A stretch of 64,000 bases of DNA from Parashewanella hymeniacidonis. Its GTDB lineage: Bacteria; Pseudomonadota; Gammaproteobacteria; Enterobacterales; Shewanellaceae. Where the stretch lies: NCBI RefSeq assembly GCF_016900895.1, contig NZ_JAFEUN010000003.1, positions 1 to 64,000 on the forward strand, written 5' to 3'. Positions 39,185-49,863 of this stretch are shown in pieces. Made by a program: the position numbers and the translations under genes. How positions within the stretch are numbered: the first letter of the stretch is position 1; each line of letters starts with the position of its first letter. Below the pieces are notes generated by a model. That model had not been told where the DNA came from. It did no database searches and saw only the letters and a program-made list of their open reading frames with translations.

Positions 39185-40325
39185 TATCTAAATCCTGTTC
39201 TTGTGAAGATTGTTGTTCTTCTTTTTGACCTTTATAAAACAGGCGATATAGATTGCCTTTGAGATCATCAGAAATATACATCGCACCGTCTTGAGCAATC
39301 GCCAATGAGTAAGGTCTTGCAACCGGGAACTCACCATCTAAAAAGCTCACTAGTGTATTGCGACTGATCACTTTATTATTTTCTAGCTGTAGCCAAACAA
39401 TTTGGTAGCCCACCTTACTTGAGCGATTCCATGAACCATTTTCAGCAACAAAAAGTTGATTGTGATACTTTTCAGGGAATTGTTTTGCTTTATAAAACTT
39501 TACCCCAATCGGCTCAACATGCGCAGGTAACTCATACTCAGGCAAGGTGATTTGTAAGTTTTTTGGTTTGATATAGGCGCGTTCTTTTACCGATGCGCCA
39601 TGTAAATACGGGAAGCCAAAGTGCTCGCCTTTATAAGTAACACGGTTAATTTCATCGGCAGGAATGTTATCTCCCATCCAGTCTCTGCCACTATCAGCAA
39701 ACCACAAAGCGCCGTCAGTTGGTGACCAATCAAAACCTCTTATACGGCGAATTCCTGTCGCGATTTGCTCCGTAGACCCCGTATTAACGTCTATGGCAAT
39801 AATGCCACCAAAAGGCTGCTCAGCTTCACAGACATTACAAGGCGCACTTAACGATACATACAGACGCCCATCATCACCAAAGTGCATGGCTCGATGTGCA
39901 CGCTTTTTAGGTTTTGGTAATTTGTCATAAATGATTTGTGGGCGTCCTGGGCGGCGTAATCTTTGCTCAATTGAGCGATATTTCAGGATCCGATTTTCGA
40001 CTGCAACGTATAAATCGCCATCATAAAAAGCAATCGCCTCAGGGGATTTCAGTCCCTTAGCAATAACATAACGCTTTTCTACTCGACCATCATGATCGCT
40101 ATCAACCAAGGCGGTAATTATGCCTGCTTTACCAGAACCAACAAATACAGTTCCTCTATCGCCAATGGCCAACTGCTTAGCGTCACCGAGACCCGAGGCA
40201 TACAAGCTCACCCCAAACCCTTTCGTTACAGTGATATGTAACGACTGGGAAGCGACTGCCGTCGTCGTCACTAATAATGCGACGGCAACAACATAATTTC
40301 TAAATTTATTTAGACTGCTCAACAT
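39177..40325 (-). CDS. PQQ-dependent sugar/sorbosone dehydrogenase-like protein
   Basis: A 382-residue six-bladed beta-propeller. [68 protein letters not shown] and [14 protein letters not shown] fit the Gdh/Asd-like soluble PQQ dehydrogenase family. ATG 40325 is used because a signal peptide ([17 protein letters not shown]) begins there and GGTGA precedes it; the frame is open to 40364. The stop overlaps the parC start, as is seen in related genera. The substrate is unknown and many family members lack demonstrated activity. Confidence 0.8.
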   Translation of the reverse strand: MLSSLNKFRNYVVAVALLVTTTAVASQSLHITVTKGFGVSLYASGLGDAKQLAIGDRGTVFVGSGKAGIITALVDSDHDGRVEKRYVIAKGLKSPEAIAFYDGDLYVAVENRILKYRSIEQRLRRPGRPQIIYDKLPKPKKRAHRAMHFGDDGRLYVSLSAPCNVCEAEQPFGGIIAIDVNTGSTEQIATGIRRIRGFDWSPTDGALWFADSGRDWMGDNIPADEINRVTYKGEHFGFPYLHGASVKERAYIKPKNLQITLPEYELPAHVEPIGVKFYKAKQFPEKYHNQLFVAENGSWNRSSKVGYQIVWLQLENNKVISRNTLVSFLDGEFPVARPYSLAIAQDGAMYISDDLKGNLYRLFYKGQKEEQQSSQEQDLDNE

Positions 40326-40582
40326 AAAGTCACCATTTTTAGTGATTACACCATAAGTTTGCATAAGGCACGCCTTAAAGTACTTGTAAACTCAGGCTTT
40401 AAAAAAATCAAGGTAATCACTTTTCCTCCATATAGCTGCACAGAATGAGATAAATTACACCATATAATTGCATTTTATTTTTTAACATAAGTAATCATTC
40501 TGTAGTAAGCCATAATATATAAGAACTACTTTAATTGAAAATCTAATCTATATTTTCAGAATTATGGATCACGACTACCAAT

Positions 40583-43500
40583 TTACACCCTTCTCTTAGT
40601 TAAACTTTCAATTCCAACTGTTTGCTTCAAACTCTGCGTCAATGCAGTTTTGAACGCAGGATCTTGTGCATACAATTTGTAAAACTCAAGTTCATCTTTG
40701 CGAATTCTGAGCATAACTTCTTTCAACATTTTATCGAACGCTAAATCACTATTGAATGCATCTGGGTTATTCAAATATTTACTTTCAAAATCTGGGTGCT
40801 TCTTTAAGCTTTCCGTCATATCAATAAGCTTTACCCTCTGTGCCTCAGGCGTTGCACTCCATCCTTGAAACCAGCGTTCATTAAATGCCTTAATTATGTC
40901 ATCAAGCGGATCTTTATCCTCATCATTACCATGAGTACCACGAGTGTTTGGGTTTTGAGGCTCTAACTCCGTTTCATCATCGTCTAATTCAATTGAGTGA
41001 TTTAACTTAACTCGCTGAAGTCCGTATGAACTCAAATCAACAGAATCCAGAAGCTCATCTAGAGCTTCAGAATCAGGGTCTTTCACGATCAGCTTTGGAA
41101 TTAAGAACTTCAAAAACCAGAAAAGCTTTTCCCATGCGACAATTTCGTAAAGCATGATAGAGGCCATTTGCCCGTAGATTTTAACAAACTGTTTGGCCTT
41201 AATTTTGAAGTCGATTTTATCTTCATCTTCCAGCTCTAACTCAAAGTTAAAACGATTGGCCGCTATATCGATAATTGGACTTAATTGCTGAGCATCAGCG
41301 TCATCAAAGTAACGTTCAACAAAGGTTTCAACTTCGTGCCATTCATAAACACCAACATCATCCATTGCATCTTTAAGTTCATGTAACACATTAACATCGG
41401 TTGCTTCAGATAAGGTGGTTGAAGTATAGAAAGGGTCAAATGCTGTCTTGATATCACCCGTTTCATTGAAGAAATCCAGAACAAACAAATCTTCTGTTTT
41501 TTTACCCAGTTTAGGCGCACTTCTATTGAGGCGTGATAGGGTTTGCACACATAAAACACTTGCCAGTTTTTTATCAACGTACATTGCACAAAGCTTAGGT
41601 TGATCAAAGCCAGTTAAGTATTTATTGGCAACAACTAATAACCTATATTCATCTTGATTTACGGTTTTAGGAATCTTTTCTTGTGAATTCTTACGCTTAT
41701 AATTTACATCAAAGTAGTCTTTGGTATCACCCTCAGGAAAACCGTTTATTTCAGCTTCGGTATACTCAATACCATCAACCTCTTTAGTGCCTGAAAACGC
41801 AATTACTACTTTAAATGGATTGCCTTTTTCATCTAGTAAACGTGTTAAAGCTTTATAATACCGAATAGCAGTTTCAATATTTTGCGTTACCACCATACCT
41901 TTTCCTTTACCACGTAGCTTCTTCGCATTGATAACTTGAGGGATAAAGTGATCAAGCATGATCTCAGCTTTAATATTGATGGTTTGCTGCTCTCGCTCTA
42001 CATAGGCACGTAGCTTCTTTTGCGCTTTCTTGGTATCAAAAAGAGGATTATCCTTTATCGACTTTTCAATCTCGTAGTAACTTTTGTATGTGGTGTAATT
42101 AGCAATAACGTCTAAGATAAACCCTTCTTCAATAGCTTGTTTCATTGAATATAAATGAAAAGGTTTAAAGGTTCCGTCTGTTTGTTTTTGCCCAAACTTC
42201 TCTAAGGTTGTGTTTTTAGGCGTTGCAGTGAATGCGAAATATGAAGCGTTACCTCGCATTTTTCTTGAACGCATAGCTTTTAGAATCTTATCTTGGGCAT
42301 CCTCAGCCTCTTCAATCTCCGACTTACCCATAGCACGATTCATATTGTCGTGTGCCGAGCCAGATTGTGAGCTGTGTGCCTCATCAATAATTACACCAAA
42401 ACGTTTATCACTTAAATCACTTATGCCATCAATAATAAATGGAAACTTTTGAATAGTAGTGATGATGATTTTCTTGCCGTTTTCCAACGCCGACTTAAGC
42501 TCAGATGACTTAAACGCTGGCGCTACGATATTCTTAACCTCTGAGAATTCCTTAATATTTTCTCTAAGCTGCTTATCAAGTAACCTTCTGTCAGTGACAA
42601 CAATCACTGAATCGAACAGCGGAACATCAACTCCTTTGCTTCCTTGAATATTCTCATGCAAAGGATAGGTTTCAATCAGCTGATATGCAGCCCAAGTAAT
42701 CGAGTTAGATTTACCTGAACCTGCCGAATGTTGGATCAAATATGTCTGCCCCACACCATTAGTTGCAACATGCTCAACCAACTTCCTGACAACATCCATC
42801 TGGTGGTATCTAGGGAAGAATAAAGTCCGTTTCCTTAACTCATCTTTGCTGCTGCCATCTAAGCGAACAAAATGCTGAATAATGTTTACCAAGCTCTCCT
42901 TAGCAAAAACCTCTTCCCATAGATAACTGGTTTTATGCCCATTTGGATTTGGAGGATTACCTTGACCATGATTATGACCTTTATTAAAAGGTAAAAAGAA
43001 CGTGCTCTTACCCGCTAATTTTGTGGTCATGTAAACTTCATCGGTATCTACCGCCATATGAACAAGGCAACGACCAAACTGAAGTAAAGGTTGGGTAACA
43101 TCTCTGTCATCACGATACTGTTTTTGACCGTGATAACGAGCAGTCTGATTAGTCCAATGATTTTTTAGTTCAAGAGTAATGAGTGGGATGCCGTTGATAA
43201 ACAGCACCATATCTATTTCTTGGAGAGGATTAGCTAAAGAAAAACGTAGCTGACGAGTTACACTAAAAACATTACTCGCAAAGTTTTGCTTTACTCGCTC
43301 ACTGCTGCTGGCTAATGGTGCGGGGAACATTAAGGTGAAGTGAGCATCATCAACACTCAAGCCTTTCTTTAATAGATGTAAAACCCCGTGTTTTTTGATC
43401 AGCCTATCAAAACGCTCTAAAATCTTTCTTTGCCAGTCATGAGGACTATTTCGCTTAAGCTTTTCAAGCTCTTCTTCTTGGGTCGAATCTAAAAATTGCC

Positions 43501-43684
43501 AGAAGTAATGCGTATCCAAGGCATAGTGCATATCAAAGTTAGCTGGCGCTCCATGCTGATACTTTTGATTTCCATAGTCAGGCTTAACCTCATTAATACC
43601 CGCTTTGATTTCTTCTATGCTACTACCTGTTAAGTATTTTTCTATCGCAGCTTCTAGTGCCTGCTCATTTGTTTGGCTAACCAT
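40583..43684 (-). CDS. hsdR: Type I restriction enzyme, HsdR
   Basis: 1033 residues, motor and nuclease subunit of a type I R-M complex. The N-terminal PD-(D/E)xK nuclease is seen as EIDMVLFINGIPLITLELKN (about 156-174). Walker A is HSAGSGKSNSITW (about 319), DEAH lies in VIIDEAHSSQSG (about 434) and FAFTATPK follows. It is the last gene of a five-gene leftward run, 18 bp after the TPR/OB gene, and far from hsdM and hsdS (56-59 kb). The C-terminal helical region should contact the methyltransferase. Confidence 0.93.
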   Translation of the reverse strand: MVSQTNEQALEAAIEKYLTGSSIEEIKAGINEVKPDYGNQKYQHGAPANFDMHYALDTHYFWQFLDSTQEEELEKLKRNSPHDWQRKILERFDRLIKKHGVLHLLKKGLSVDDAHFTLMFPAPLASSSERVKQNFASNVFSVTRQLRFSLANPLQEIDMVLFINGIPLITLELKNHWTNQTARYHGQKQYRDDRDVTQPLLQFGRCLVHMAVDTDEVYMTTKLAGKSTFFLPFNKGHNHGQGNPPNPNGHKTSYLWEEVFAKESLVNIIQHFVRLDGSSKDELRKRTLFFPRYHQMDVVRKLVEHVATNGVGQTYLIQHSAGSGKSNSITWAAYQLIETYPLHENIQGSKGVDVPLFDSVIVVTDRRLLDKQLRENIKEFSEVKNIVAPAFKSSELKSALENGKKIIITTIQKFPFIIDGISDLSDKRFGVIIDEAHSSQSGSAHDNMNRAMGKSEIEEAEDAQDKILKAMRSRKMRGNASYFAFTATPKNTTLEKFGQKQTDGTFKPFHLYSMKQAIEEGFILDVIANYTTYKSYYEIEKSIKDNPLFDTKKAQKKLRAYVEREQQTINIKAEIMLDHFIPQVINAKKLRGKGKGMVVTQNIETAIRYYKALTRLLDEKGNPFKVVIAFSGTKEVDGIEYTEAEINGFPEGDTKDYFDVNYKRKNSQEKIPKTVNQDEYRLLVVANKYLTGFDQPKLCAMYVDKKLASVLCVQTLSRLNRSAPKLGKKTEDLFVLDFFNETGDIKTAFDPFYTSTTLSEATDVNVLHELKDAMDDVGVYEWHEVETFVERYFDDADAQQLSPIIDIAANRFNFELELEDEDKIDFKIKAKQFVKIYGQMASIMLYEIVAWEKLFWFLKFLIPKLIVKDPDSEALDELLDSVDLSSYGLQRVKLNHSIELDDDETELEPQNPNTRGTHGNDEDKDPLDDIIKAFNERWFQGWSATPEAQRVKLIDMTESLKKHPDFESKYLNNPDAFNSDLAFDKMLKEVMLRIRKDELEFYKLYAQDPAFKTALTQSLKQTVGIESLTKRRV

Positions 43685-43702
43685 TTTAATTCTACCCTTT
43701 TC

Positions 43703-45124
43703 TTAATAGGTCACAGCTTTCGATGATAGCTTGGCTAATTTTATAACCCTCCAGCTTGGCGTGCCTTTTTTAGGGTCTCTATCCCAAACTTTAATTGCAC
43801 TAACATTTTCTCCGTCTTTAAAATCACTTAATAGATAGGGTGCTATAAAAGCATCATTCACAAAACCAAAGCCTTTAGGGTTAAGCTTTAGATCGCCTTC
43901 AACATAAATAACCCTCTCACTAACTTGCGGATCAACTCTATGAACTTCCAGAGCAGAAGCTTCACTATCATCTATCGCTAACTTTACTTCAACCCATGTA
44001 CCTATGTCGGGAAGACCTTTACCAAAGAAAATACCTTTTCTGGCGCTAACTTTTTTTTCAATATCAAAATAAATACTAAAACCTTTACCAGAACGATGAT
44101 GAGAATCAACGATTCCTATCGCTGATTCCATCTTCTCTGTTGCAAACTGCAATGCTTTATCTGCAAACTTACTTATATGAGACTCAAAATCAAAGAGTTC
44201 AATATAGGCAGCATCAAACCAAGATCTTTGGATGAAGTCTTCATATTCTGACTTTAGAGGCCAACCATTCTTCGAATAAACATCAATTAACATACTTAAA
44301 CACGCCGATGCTAAGTTATATTCACCCGATTCCTCATAAGCCTTCACTAATCCAAAGTACATTGGAATTCTAAAACTAGGCTCATGAGCTTCCCTTATCC
44401 CCTTACAATAACAAGCTATTGCAGCTGATGAATTGCTGGCAAAGTATGTATCAGCTAAAGCAGCCCATGCCCACGATTCTGACATTTTTTGTTTTAAAAC
44501 ATTTAAAGCAAATTTACGTGACTCATCATACCTACCTGCGCTAGATAAACATCGAGAAATATCGAACTGTAACCATGTTTTATTTCTATCCTTTGCATTT
44601 TTTAATGCAAAATTCAGTAAGTTCAAAACACTATCTAGGTTAAGATTCCAATGCCCATGATGTTGTAACCAAGCCTTACTTGCTTGCCTTGCCAGTCTTA
44701 CAACCAAACTTGGTGATTCACCTTTATCCGATTGATATGGCTGAAAATCATTTGCTTGGTATAACGCCCCTCCGTAATAGGTCAACATTTGAATGTAAAC
44801 TTCATAATGTTCACCGCAGCCACGGAATAAATTAAAAAATCGGTAATCAAGCTCCTCGCAGGGTACTTGTAAATTAAGTTGAGAAATACAGTTAATCCAC
44901 GCATTAACTGTTTGTTGCTCTTGTTGGTTTGGAGCTTTATTTTGCCTATTCTGCACCTGAGTTTGCACTGATTTTATTGCAGCAAAACACACCCAAAATA
45001 AAGAAGTTCTTAAAAAAGTGTTGTGAATGTCATTTTGAAAAACAGGCAAACCAATATTCCATGCTTCTACATATTGACCTTTTTGTTTCAACTCTCTGAT
45101 TTGAGCAAATACTTCTCTACTCAT
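43703..45124 (-). CDS. TPR-like protein with C-terminal OB/cold-shock folds
   Basis: 473 residues. The first 330 are helical repeats of TPR type (QYVEAWNIGLPVFQNDIHNT; ESWAWAALADTYFASNSSAA; EYNLASACLSMLIDVYSK). The last 130 contain two OB-like stretches: one near 350-400, and LKLNPKGFGFVNDAFIAPYL at about 410-430, which looks like the cold-shock/RNase II nucleic-acid-binding fold. No catalytic residues are evident, so it is probably a scaffold or nucleic-acid sensor. The ATG overlaps the end of the helicase gene by 8 bp, which implies joint production. Confidence 0.6.
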   Translation of the reverse strand: MSREVFAQIRELKQKGQYVEAWNIGLPVFQNDIHNTFLRTSLFWVCFAAIKSVQTQVQNRQNKAPNQQEQQTVNAWINCISQLNLQVPCEELDYRFFNLFRGCGEHYEVYIQMLTYYGGALYQANDFQPYQSDKGESPSLVVRLARQASKAWLQHHGHWNLNLDSVLNLLNFALKNAKDRNKTWLQFDISRCLSSAGRYDESRKFALNVLKQKMSESWAWAALADTYFASNSSAAIACYCKGIREAHEPSFRIPMYFGLVKAYEESGEYNLASACLSMLIDVYSKNGWPLKSEYEDFIQRSWFDAAYIELFDFESHISKFADKALQFATEKMESAIGIVDSHHRSGKGFSIYFDIEKKVSARKGIFFGKGLPDIGTWVEVKLAIDDSEASALEVHRVDPQVSERVIYVEGDLKLNPKGFGFVNDAFIAPYLLSDFKDGENVSAIKVWDRDPKKGTPSWRVIKLAKLSSKAVTY

Positions 45125-47876
45125 TTATAAATCCTTTTACTTGTTCAACTAAAGCTTCTGAGCTTGCTTTCTCTGGCATTATTTTGGTTATTAACCCTTT
45201 TTTGTCTACCCAAGCTTTCAACTCTATAGTCTCTGTCTCATTTCTCACACCAACCATGACTTCCCACTCAGAACGCTGCTTTGCACTTACAACATTAAAG
45301 TTTTTTTCTAAGAAAAAGTGTTCGAGTGAATCTAGAGCTATATTTAGCCTCGTTGACGATAGTTTTGGCGAACTATCTAATTTTTGTTTTAATCCATTAC
45401 ATAGACTTTGATTTACTTTCTCATCTAGAAAAACCATATTTGTAACAGTTACTGATTTATCATAATGGAATCGTACTCGACATGTCTGTCCCGAAGAATG
45501 AGCAAAAGTATAAAGTTCCTGATAGCTATTTTGCTTTACTCCTAAAACTTTCCATTCACTCTCATTCAGTCGATTACAAATAGAAAAACATAGAGATTTC
45601 AATTCAATAATGTCAGATTCAAAACCGTTAGGGAAGTCAAAACCCTCTAGCTTTGCAGCATCTACAACATCAAAATGAAAACCTTTTTTCACTTGAAAAT
45701 CAGCAATTTTCAAGTTCTGATTAGGGATAAATTGAGTTTGATGTAACGGGGTCAAGTTAGGGTATCTCAACAACCCCAGTTTACTTTCAGTACAGGTACT
45801 AGCGGTATAAATAAATCTAAAGTAAGCATCATTAGTAATTGCTTCACCACTTGGGCTTCTAAAAGCATCTAAATAAACCTTGTCCCAAGTTCTTCCTTGC
45901 GCTCGATGCACTGTCATCGCATATGCAAATCTAATTCTTGCTGCATTTAAAAGAGGGCTATTGGCAATAATCGCTCGAACAGAGTCATCATATTGCTTTT
46001 TCTTAGATGAATAATCCTTTGACTTTGCATCTTTAAGAGCCTTAAGCTCATCTTTCAAATACCCTAACTGAGACTCTGCTTGCTGCTTTGCAACTATGTT
46101 TAAGGTTAAGATTTGATCTTGAGTTAGTTCAGGTTTGTCTGATTGAAGATAATCAACCAAATACTTTATTTTAAACTCGCCAACAGAAGGGATACGGCAC
46201 TCGAGTTCACCAATCCTTATATATGTAGGAGCATTCCTACCTTTAAGGCTAAATTCGATAGCTTCAACATGATCATAAACTTTTGTGACTTCAGCGATTT
46301 CACCAGAGTGAATCCACTTCGGATTTATATCAACGGCTAGCTGATTTTCAACTTGTTCAGGCGTGCTGTTATGAAAGTCGATTAGATCACCAACAGTAAG
46401 AGTATTAGGGTTCTGGTGGTTCAAGAATCTTTGTTTAACAGAGTGATTAACCTTCTGAGCTGTTTCATTAAGTGCTGTTAAATAAACAGCATTAAACCTT
46501 CCGTGCGAAAGCTCTTGACCAACCTGCTGATTACCATCAACTTTACTAACAACATTTCCTTCAAACTTTTGAGGAAGCCGATTAAATTGCTTCTGAACCA
46601 TTTGCTGAACAACTTCAAACTGGAATTTTGAGATTTCAATCGGTTCCGATTCTATCTGTTGGTCAAGGAGTATCTCCGTTACGCCTAGTTCTTGCGCTTT
46701 TATCTCTTGGGCAAAAATCAAACTTTGTTCGGTATCCCCCCTAGATAATTGATAAGGGTCACCAACGATAAATAACTTTGGTTGCTCTTCACCATAAACA
46801 CTTAATAGGTCACTCACCATATGACCAGAACCAAAAATTGAATTATCCAGATCGTAATAGCTGTTGCTTATCAAATGGGCTTCAACAAAAATAATGACTT
46901 TGTCAGCTAACTCTTCGAAAGTAAGACTTACAGGGTGCACAGCCAATTCCACTCCATTGGATTTTGTAATTACCCCATCACTTTTACTGCTATACAGCCA
47001 TTGATAGACAGAGCTAAATTCACCCAAACCCAATTCGGTGTACTTCTTAGCCAACCGAGCATTAGGAGCAATCAATTCAAAGTTTTTATTCAACCGCTGT
47101 AATTCTTTAACTGTTTCAGTAAGTAACGTTTTTTTTCCTGTACTCACCATACCACTAAGAGTCAGCGCACTTTGTCCTGAGTCAACCCAGTCAACAATGG
47201 ATCTAAAAGCTTGCTTCTGTGAGCCAATAGGAGAAAAAGGTTTGCTACTTTCACTTGTTTGCTCTGAAGCTAACTCCTTCGTTGACGGCCTGCCATCAGG
47301 GAAATACTCTTGAGTTCCAAATGCCTCGACCAATAACTCCATTTCTTTAGCACTGAGATCAATCGCTGCACTTGCAATACCATTGATTGTTCTCAAGGCT
47401 CTTTGCATATCACAAATGTGAAACCAACTTCTAATTTGCTGAGGAAGTTGCTGCTCATCAAAATCAATATCTTGATGGAATAGAGTGAGTCCAGCAATAT
47501 GACCTAAATTAGGCTTCGACAGGAGATTCACATAACCACTTTTGACATAATCTAACAAAGCAAATTTATTATTTCTTATCTGCAAAAATGGATTTCGACT
47601 GTTACCTCCCTTGACAATGACATCACCACACTGCCAATGCCCATTCTCTGAAAAGCTTAAAGTACCGCCAAAGTTCTTAAAGTCGATAACAATAATTGCA
47701 TTGTGTTTGATTATAAGAGCGTCAAACTCTTTACCTGCTACAAAGAAATTTCCAAATAGATAAAGCTGCTCATCTTTGTCTTGCCAGTCATTACGAAGAG
47801 TATCGTGTAAGGCATTAAACGCCTGATTTTCGTGGCTATGATTAAAGGTACTACCTAAAAATGCTTTAAAACCCAT
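45117..47876 (-). CDS. NERD-domain nuclease fused to SF1-type helicase
   Basis: 919 residues. A NERD nuclease-related domain (about 15-115) carries FFVAGKEFDALIIKHNAIIV and VIDFKNFGGTLSF with the acidic and lysine residues of that fold. After about 215 comes a superfamily 1 ATPase: Walker A SGMVSTGKKTLLTETVKEL, LFIVGDPYQLSRGD, and YAMTVHRAQGRTWDKVYLDAF as the C-terminal UvrD/RecD-like motif. A C-terminal 150-residue extension is unassigned. NERD-helicases occur in defence loci and in conjugative or viral DNA processing. It starts 11 bp after the DUF262-HNH gene. Confidence 0.75.
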   Translation of the reverse strand: MGFKAFLGSTFNHSHENQAFNALHDTLRNDWQDKDEQLYLFGNFFVAGKEFDALIIKHNAIIVIDFKNFGGTLSFSENGHWQCGDVIVKGGNSRNPFLQIRNNKFALLDYVKSGYVNLLSKPNLGHIAGLTLFHQDIDFDEQQLPQQIRSWFHICDMQRALRTINGIASAAIDLSAKEMELLVEAFGTQEYFPDGRPSTKELASEQTSESSKPFSPIGSQKQAFRSIVDWVDSGQSALTLSGMVSTGKKTLLTETVKELQRLNKNFELIAPNARLAKKYTELGLGEFSSVYQWLYSSKSDGVITKSNGVELAVHPVSLTFEELADKVIIFVEAHLISNSYYDLDNSIFGSGHMVSDLLSVYGEEQPKLFIVGDPYQLSRGDTEQSLIFAQEIKAQELGVTEILLDQQIESEPIEISKFQFEVVQQMVQKQFNRLPQKFEGNVVSKVDGNQQVGQELSHGRFNAVYLTALNETAQKVNHSVKQRFLNHQNPNTLTVGDLIDFHNSTPEQVENQLAVDINPKWIHSGEIAEVTKVYDHVEAIEFSLKGRNAPTYIRIGELECRIPSVGEFKIKYLVDYLQSDKPELTQDQILTLNIVAKQQAESQLGYLKDELKALKDAKSKDYSSKKKQYDDSVRAIIANSPLLNAARIRFAYAMTVHRAQGRTWDKVYLDAFRSPSGEAITNDAYFRFIYTASTCTESKLGLLRYPNLTPLHQTQFIPNQNLKIADFQVKKGFHFDVVDAAKLEGFDFPNGFESDIIELKSLCFSICNRLNESEWKVLGVKQNSYQELYTFAHSSGQTCRVRFHYDKSVTVTNMVFLDEKVNQSLCNGLKQKLDSSPKLSSTRLNIALDSLEHFFLEKNFNVVSAKQRSEWEVMVGVRNETETIELKAWVDKKGLITKIMPEKASSEALVEQVKGFINE

Positions 47877-47887
47877 ACTGTACTCTC

Positions 47888-49861
47888 TTAATTTATGTAA
47901 TGCTTTGCTAAAACACCCAGCATATCTTTTTGGTGCGCTTTAATTTTTTCTTCGTCCCAATCCTCTTGTTCTCCCAGTAAATCGAACATCATTTTTAACT
48001 TTAAAGAGTCGTAATAATCTTTGTTTTCAAAGTCAATTTTTTTCTTTTTTACTGCCTGATTACTGTATGAAGAGTTTTCACTCGGACTGAGTAAGACTAG
48101 GTTACCGAACGCATCAAGAAAATCCCTATCCATCACACTTTCATATTCCTCATGTTGAGGGTGAACATGCTCAACGGAGTTTTTTGATGTTATCCTAAAC
48201 TTCGAAAAATTTTTATCGCCATTTGATGTTGTTTTGATCTGTTTCCAAAGCAAGTATTCCAACTTCTGGAACCAGTAATGCTCAAATGATGTGCCTCTGG
48301 ATTGAGTCAAGTACTCACTCTTTTGTTTCCAAGCAACAGTTATAGGCTTTTGATGTTGAGCCAACTTAAAACTGGCAGTTTTTTGAGTTTCGTCTTCACC
48401 TGCGAGTGACAAACTATTATCGATTCTCTCAATTAGGCGAACAACTTGGTCATGAGTTGTATATTGATTCTCTACTAACTCAGCTAAAAATGGCGTTAAC
48501 CAGTACTGTGCGCTACGCTCACCAGTGAAGTTACGAACACTTTGCAGTAAAGTAATTTCCTCTACTTCCCGCTGATTACGATTAATATACCAATTTGAAC
48601 CTGACTGACTTCGAGATTGATAAGTTAATCTCAATTGCTCATCATCGCTGTCGTCACGTTCAACCCACTTCACGACCCAACGATCAAACTGAAACCGTAT
48701 TTTCCAAAGTAATTTTATAAAATTTTTAACCTCTTCTTCATTGCTCGAGGTCAAAGCTTCAAAGGATTGCAATAACTTATCTTGGTGAATTCGATGGCAG
48801 ATATCTTCTTGCTGAAGTTGTGCTAAATGAATGCGATAGGTGTGAATAAGCAATAGAGAAAAGTTAATAATAGGCCGACAATATACAGTTTCCGCTGTGA
48901 TCTCTACAGCATTACTGCTCTTGCTTTTGGCATGTTCAGGTTTTGGTTCTTCCCTTATCAATTCAGCAATAGTTAAACCTTCTGTCGATTCTTTAGTACT
49001 TTTATCTACGGCGAATAATTCAGACTTAAATGTTACCAACGACTCAAATTCAATTGAATTCCAATCTGCATTGGGAAACAAATTGCGAAGGTTTTTTTCA
49101 AAGTAATTGTCCATGTGTTCACAAGCACTCCACATAGATTCATAAACCGATTTGTCTGACTTAATTCGCTCCAATAACTTTGATTTAAGAATATCCGTTT
49201 GTTCTAGTTGAATGCCTGAAGTATTCATGGTTGCAAATAAACGATTCAGATCCATTGACACAGGTACGGTGTTATTTACCCATTGGACTGAAGAGAAAAT
49301 ATAATCAGCCACTGATTTTTGCTTATCATCCGCAAGCGAACTTATGCGCTGCTTTAATACTGCCAATGCTGCATATATCCTGTTTAGGTATTCATCCTTA
49401 TTTATTTCTTCAGAGCTTGGTGACGTAAATTCCTTCAAACCTGCAAAATTACCTAATAGCTGCTGCACTTGCTCTCTAATATCAAACTGTAATCTTGGTT
49501 TTTGATTCAATTTAGGAACATGAGTAATCTTAGCGTCAACACCTGCCATTTTGAAGGCAATAGCAATCAGCATTAATGTCGTAGTACGTTGCTGACCATC
49601 AATTAATTCATAGATTTTTTCACCGTTGCCCAACTGATGCGTTGAGGTCAACACCGTACCAATAAAATAACTGCTTTCGCATTCGTTTTGTGCTTTGCAG
49701 ATATCATCAAATAATTTCAATACGGCTTCATCTGACCATACATATGGGCGCTGATAGCTAGGAATACTAAACTGGTACCCCTGTTCATAGGTTTTTTCCA
49801 ATGTAAGCACCTGAGACTTGACCAAGTCTTTTTGTGTTATATCATTCCGTTCGAAATCCAT
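47888..49861 (-). CDS. DUF262 + DUF1524 (HNH) protein, GmrSD-like
   Basis: 657 residues. The DUF262 (ParB/GmrS-like) part has IPSYQRPYVW (about 33-42) and ELIDGQQRTTTLML (about 85-98), the conserved DGQQR nucleotide-handling motif. The C-terminal DUF1524 HNH nuclease is seen in SVEHVHPQHEEY (about 562-573) and FGNLVLLSPSENSSYSNQ. Fusions of these two are the architecture of GmrSD, a type IV enzyme that cleaves glucosylated phage DNA. It is separated from the second DUF262 gene by only two bases. Confidence 0.85.
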   Translation of the reverse strand: MDFERNDITQKDLVKSQVLTLEKTYEQGYQFSIPSYQRPYVWSDEAVLKLFDDICKAQNECESSYFIGTVLTSTHQLGNGEKIYELIDGQQRTTTLMLIAIAFKMAGVDAKITHVPKLNQKPRLQFDIREQVQQLLGNFAGLKEFTSPSSEEINKDEYLNRIYAALAVLKQRISSLADDKQKSVADYIFSSVQWVNNTVPVSMDLNRLFATMNTSGIQLEQTDILKSKLLERIKSDKSVYESMWSACEHMDNYFEKNLRNLFPNADWNSIEFESLVTFKSELFAVDKSTKESTEGLTIAELIREEPKPEHAKSKSSNAVEITAETVYCRPIINFSLLLIHTYRIHLAQLQQEDICHRIHQDKLLQSFEALTSSNEEEVKNFIKLLWKIRFQFDRWVVKWVERDDSDDEQLRLTYQSRSQSGSNWYINRNQREVEEITLLQSVRNFTGERSAQYWLTPFLAELVENQYTTHDQVVRLIERIDNSLSLAGEDETQKTASFKLAQHQKPITVAWKQKSEYLTQSRGTSFEHYWFQKLEYLLWKQIKTTSNGDKNFSKFRITSKNSVEHVHPQHEEYESVMDRDFLDAFGNLVLLSPSENSSYSNQAVKKKKIDFENKDYYDSLKLKMMFDLLGEQEDWDEEKIKAHQKDMLGVLAKHYIN

Positions 49862-49863
49862 TT

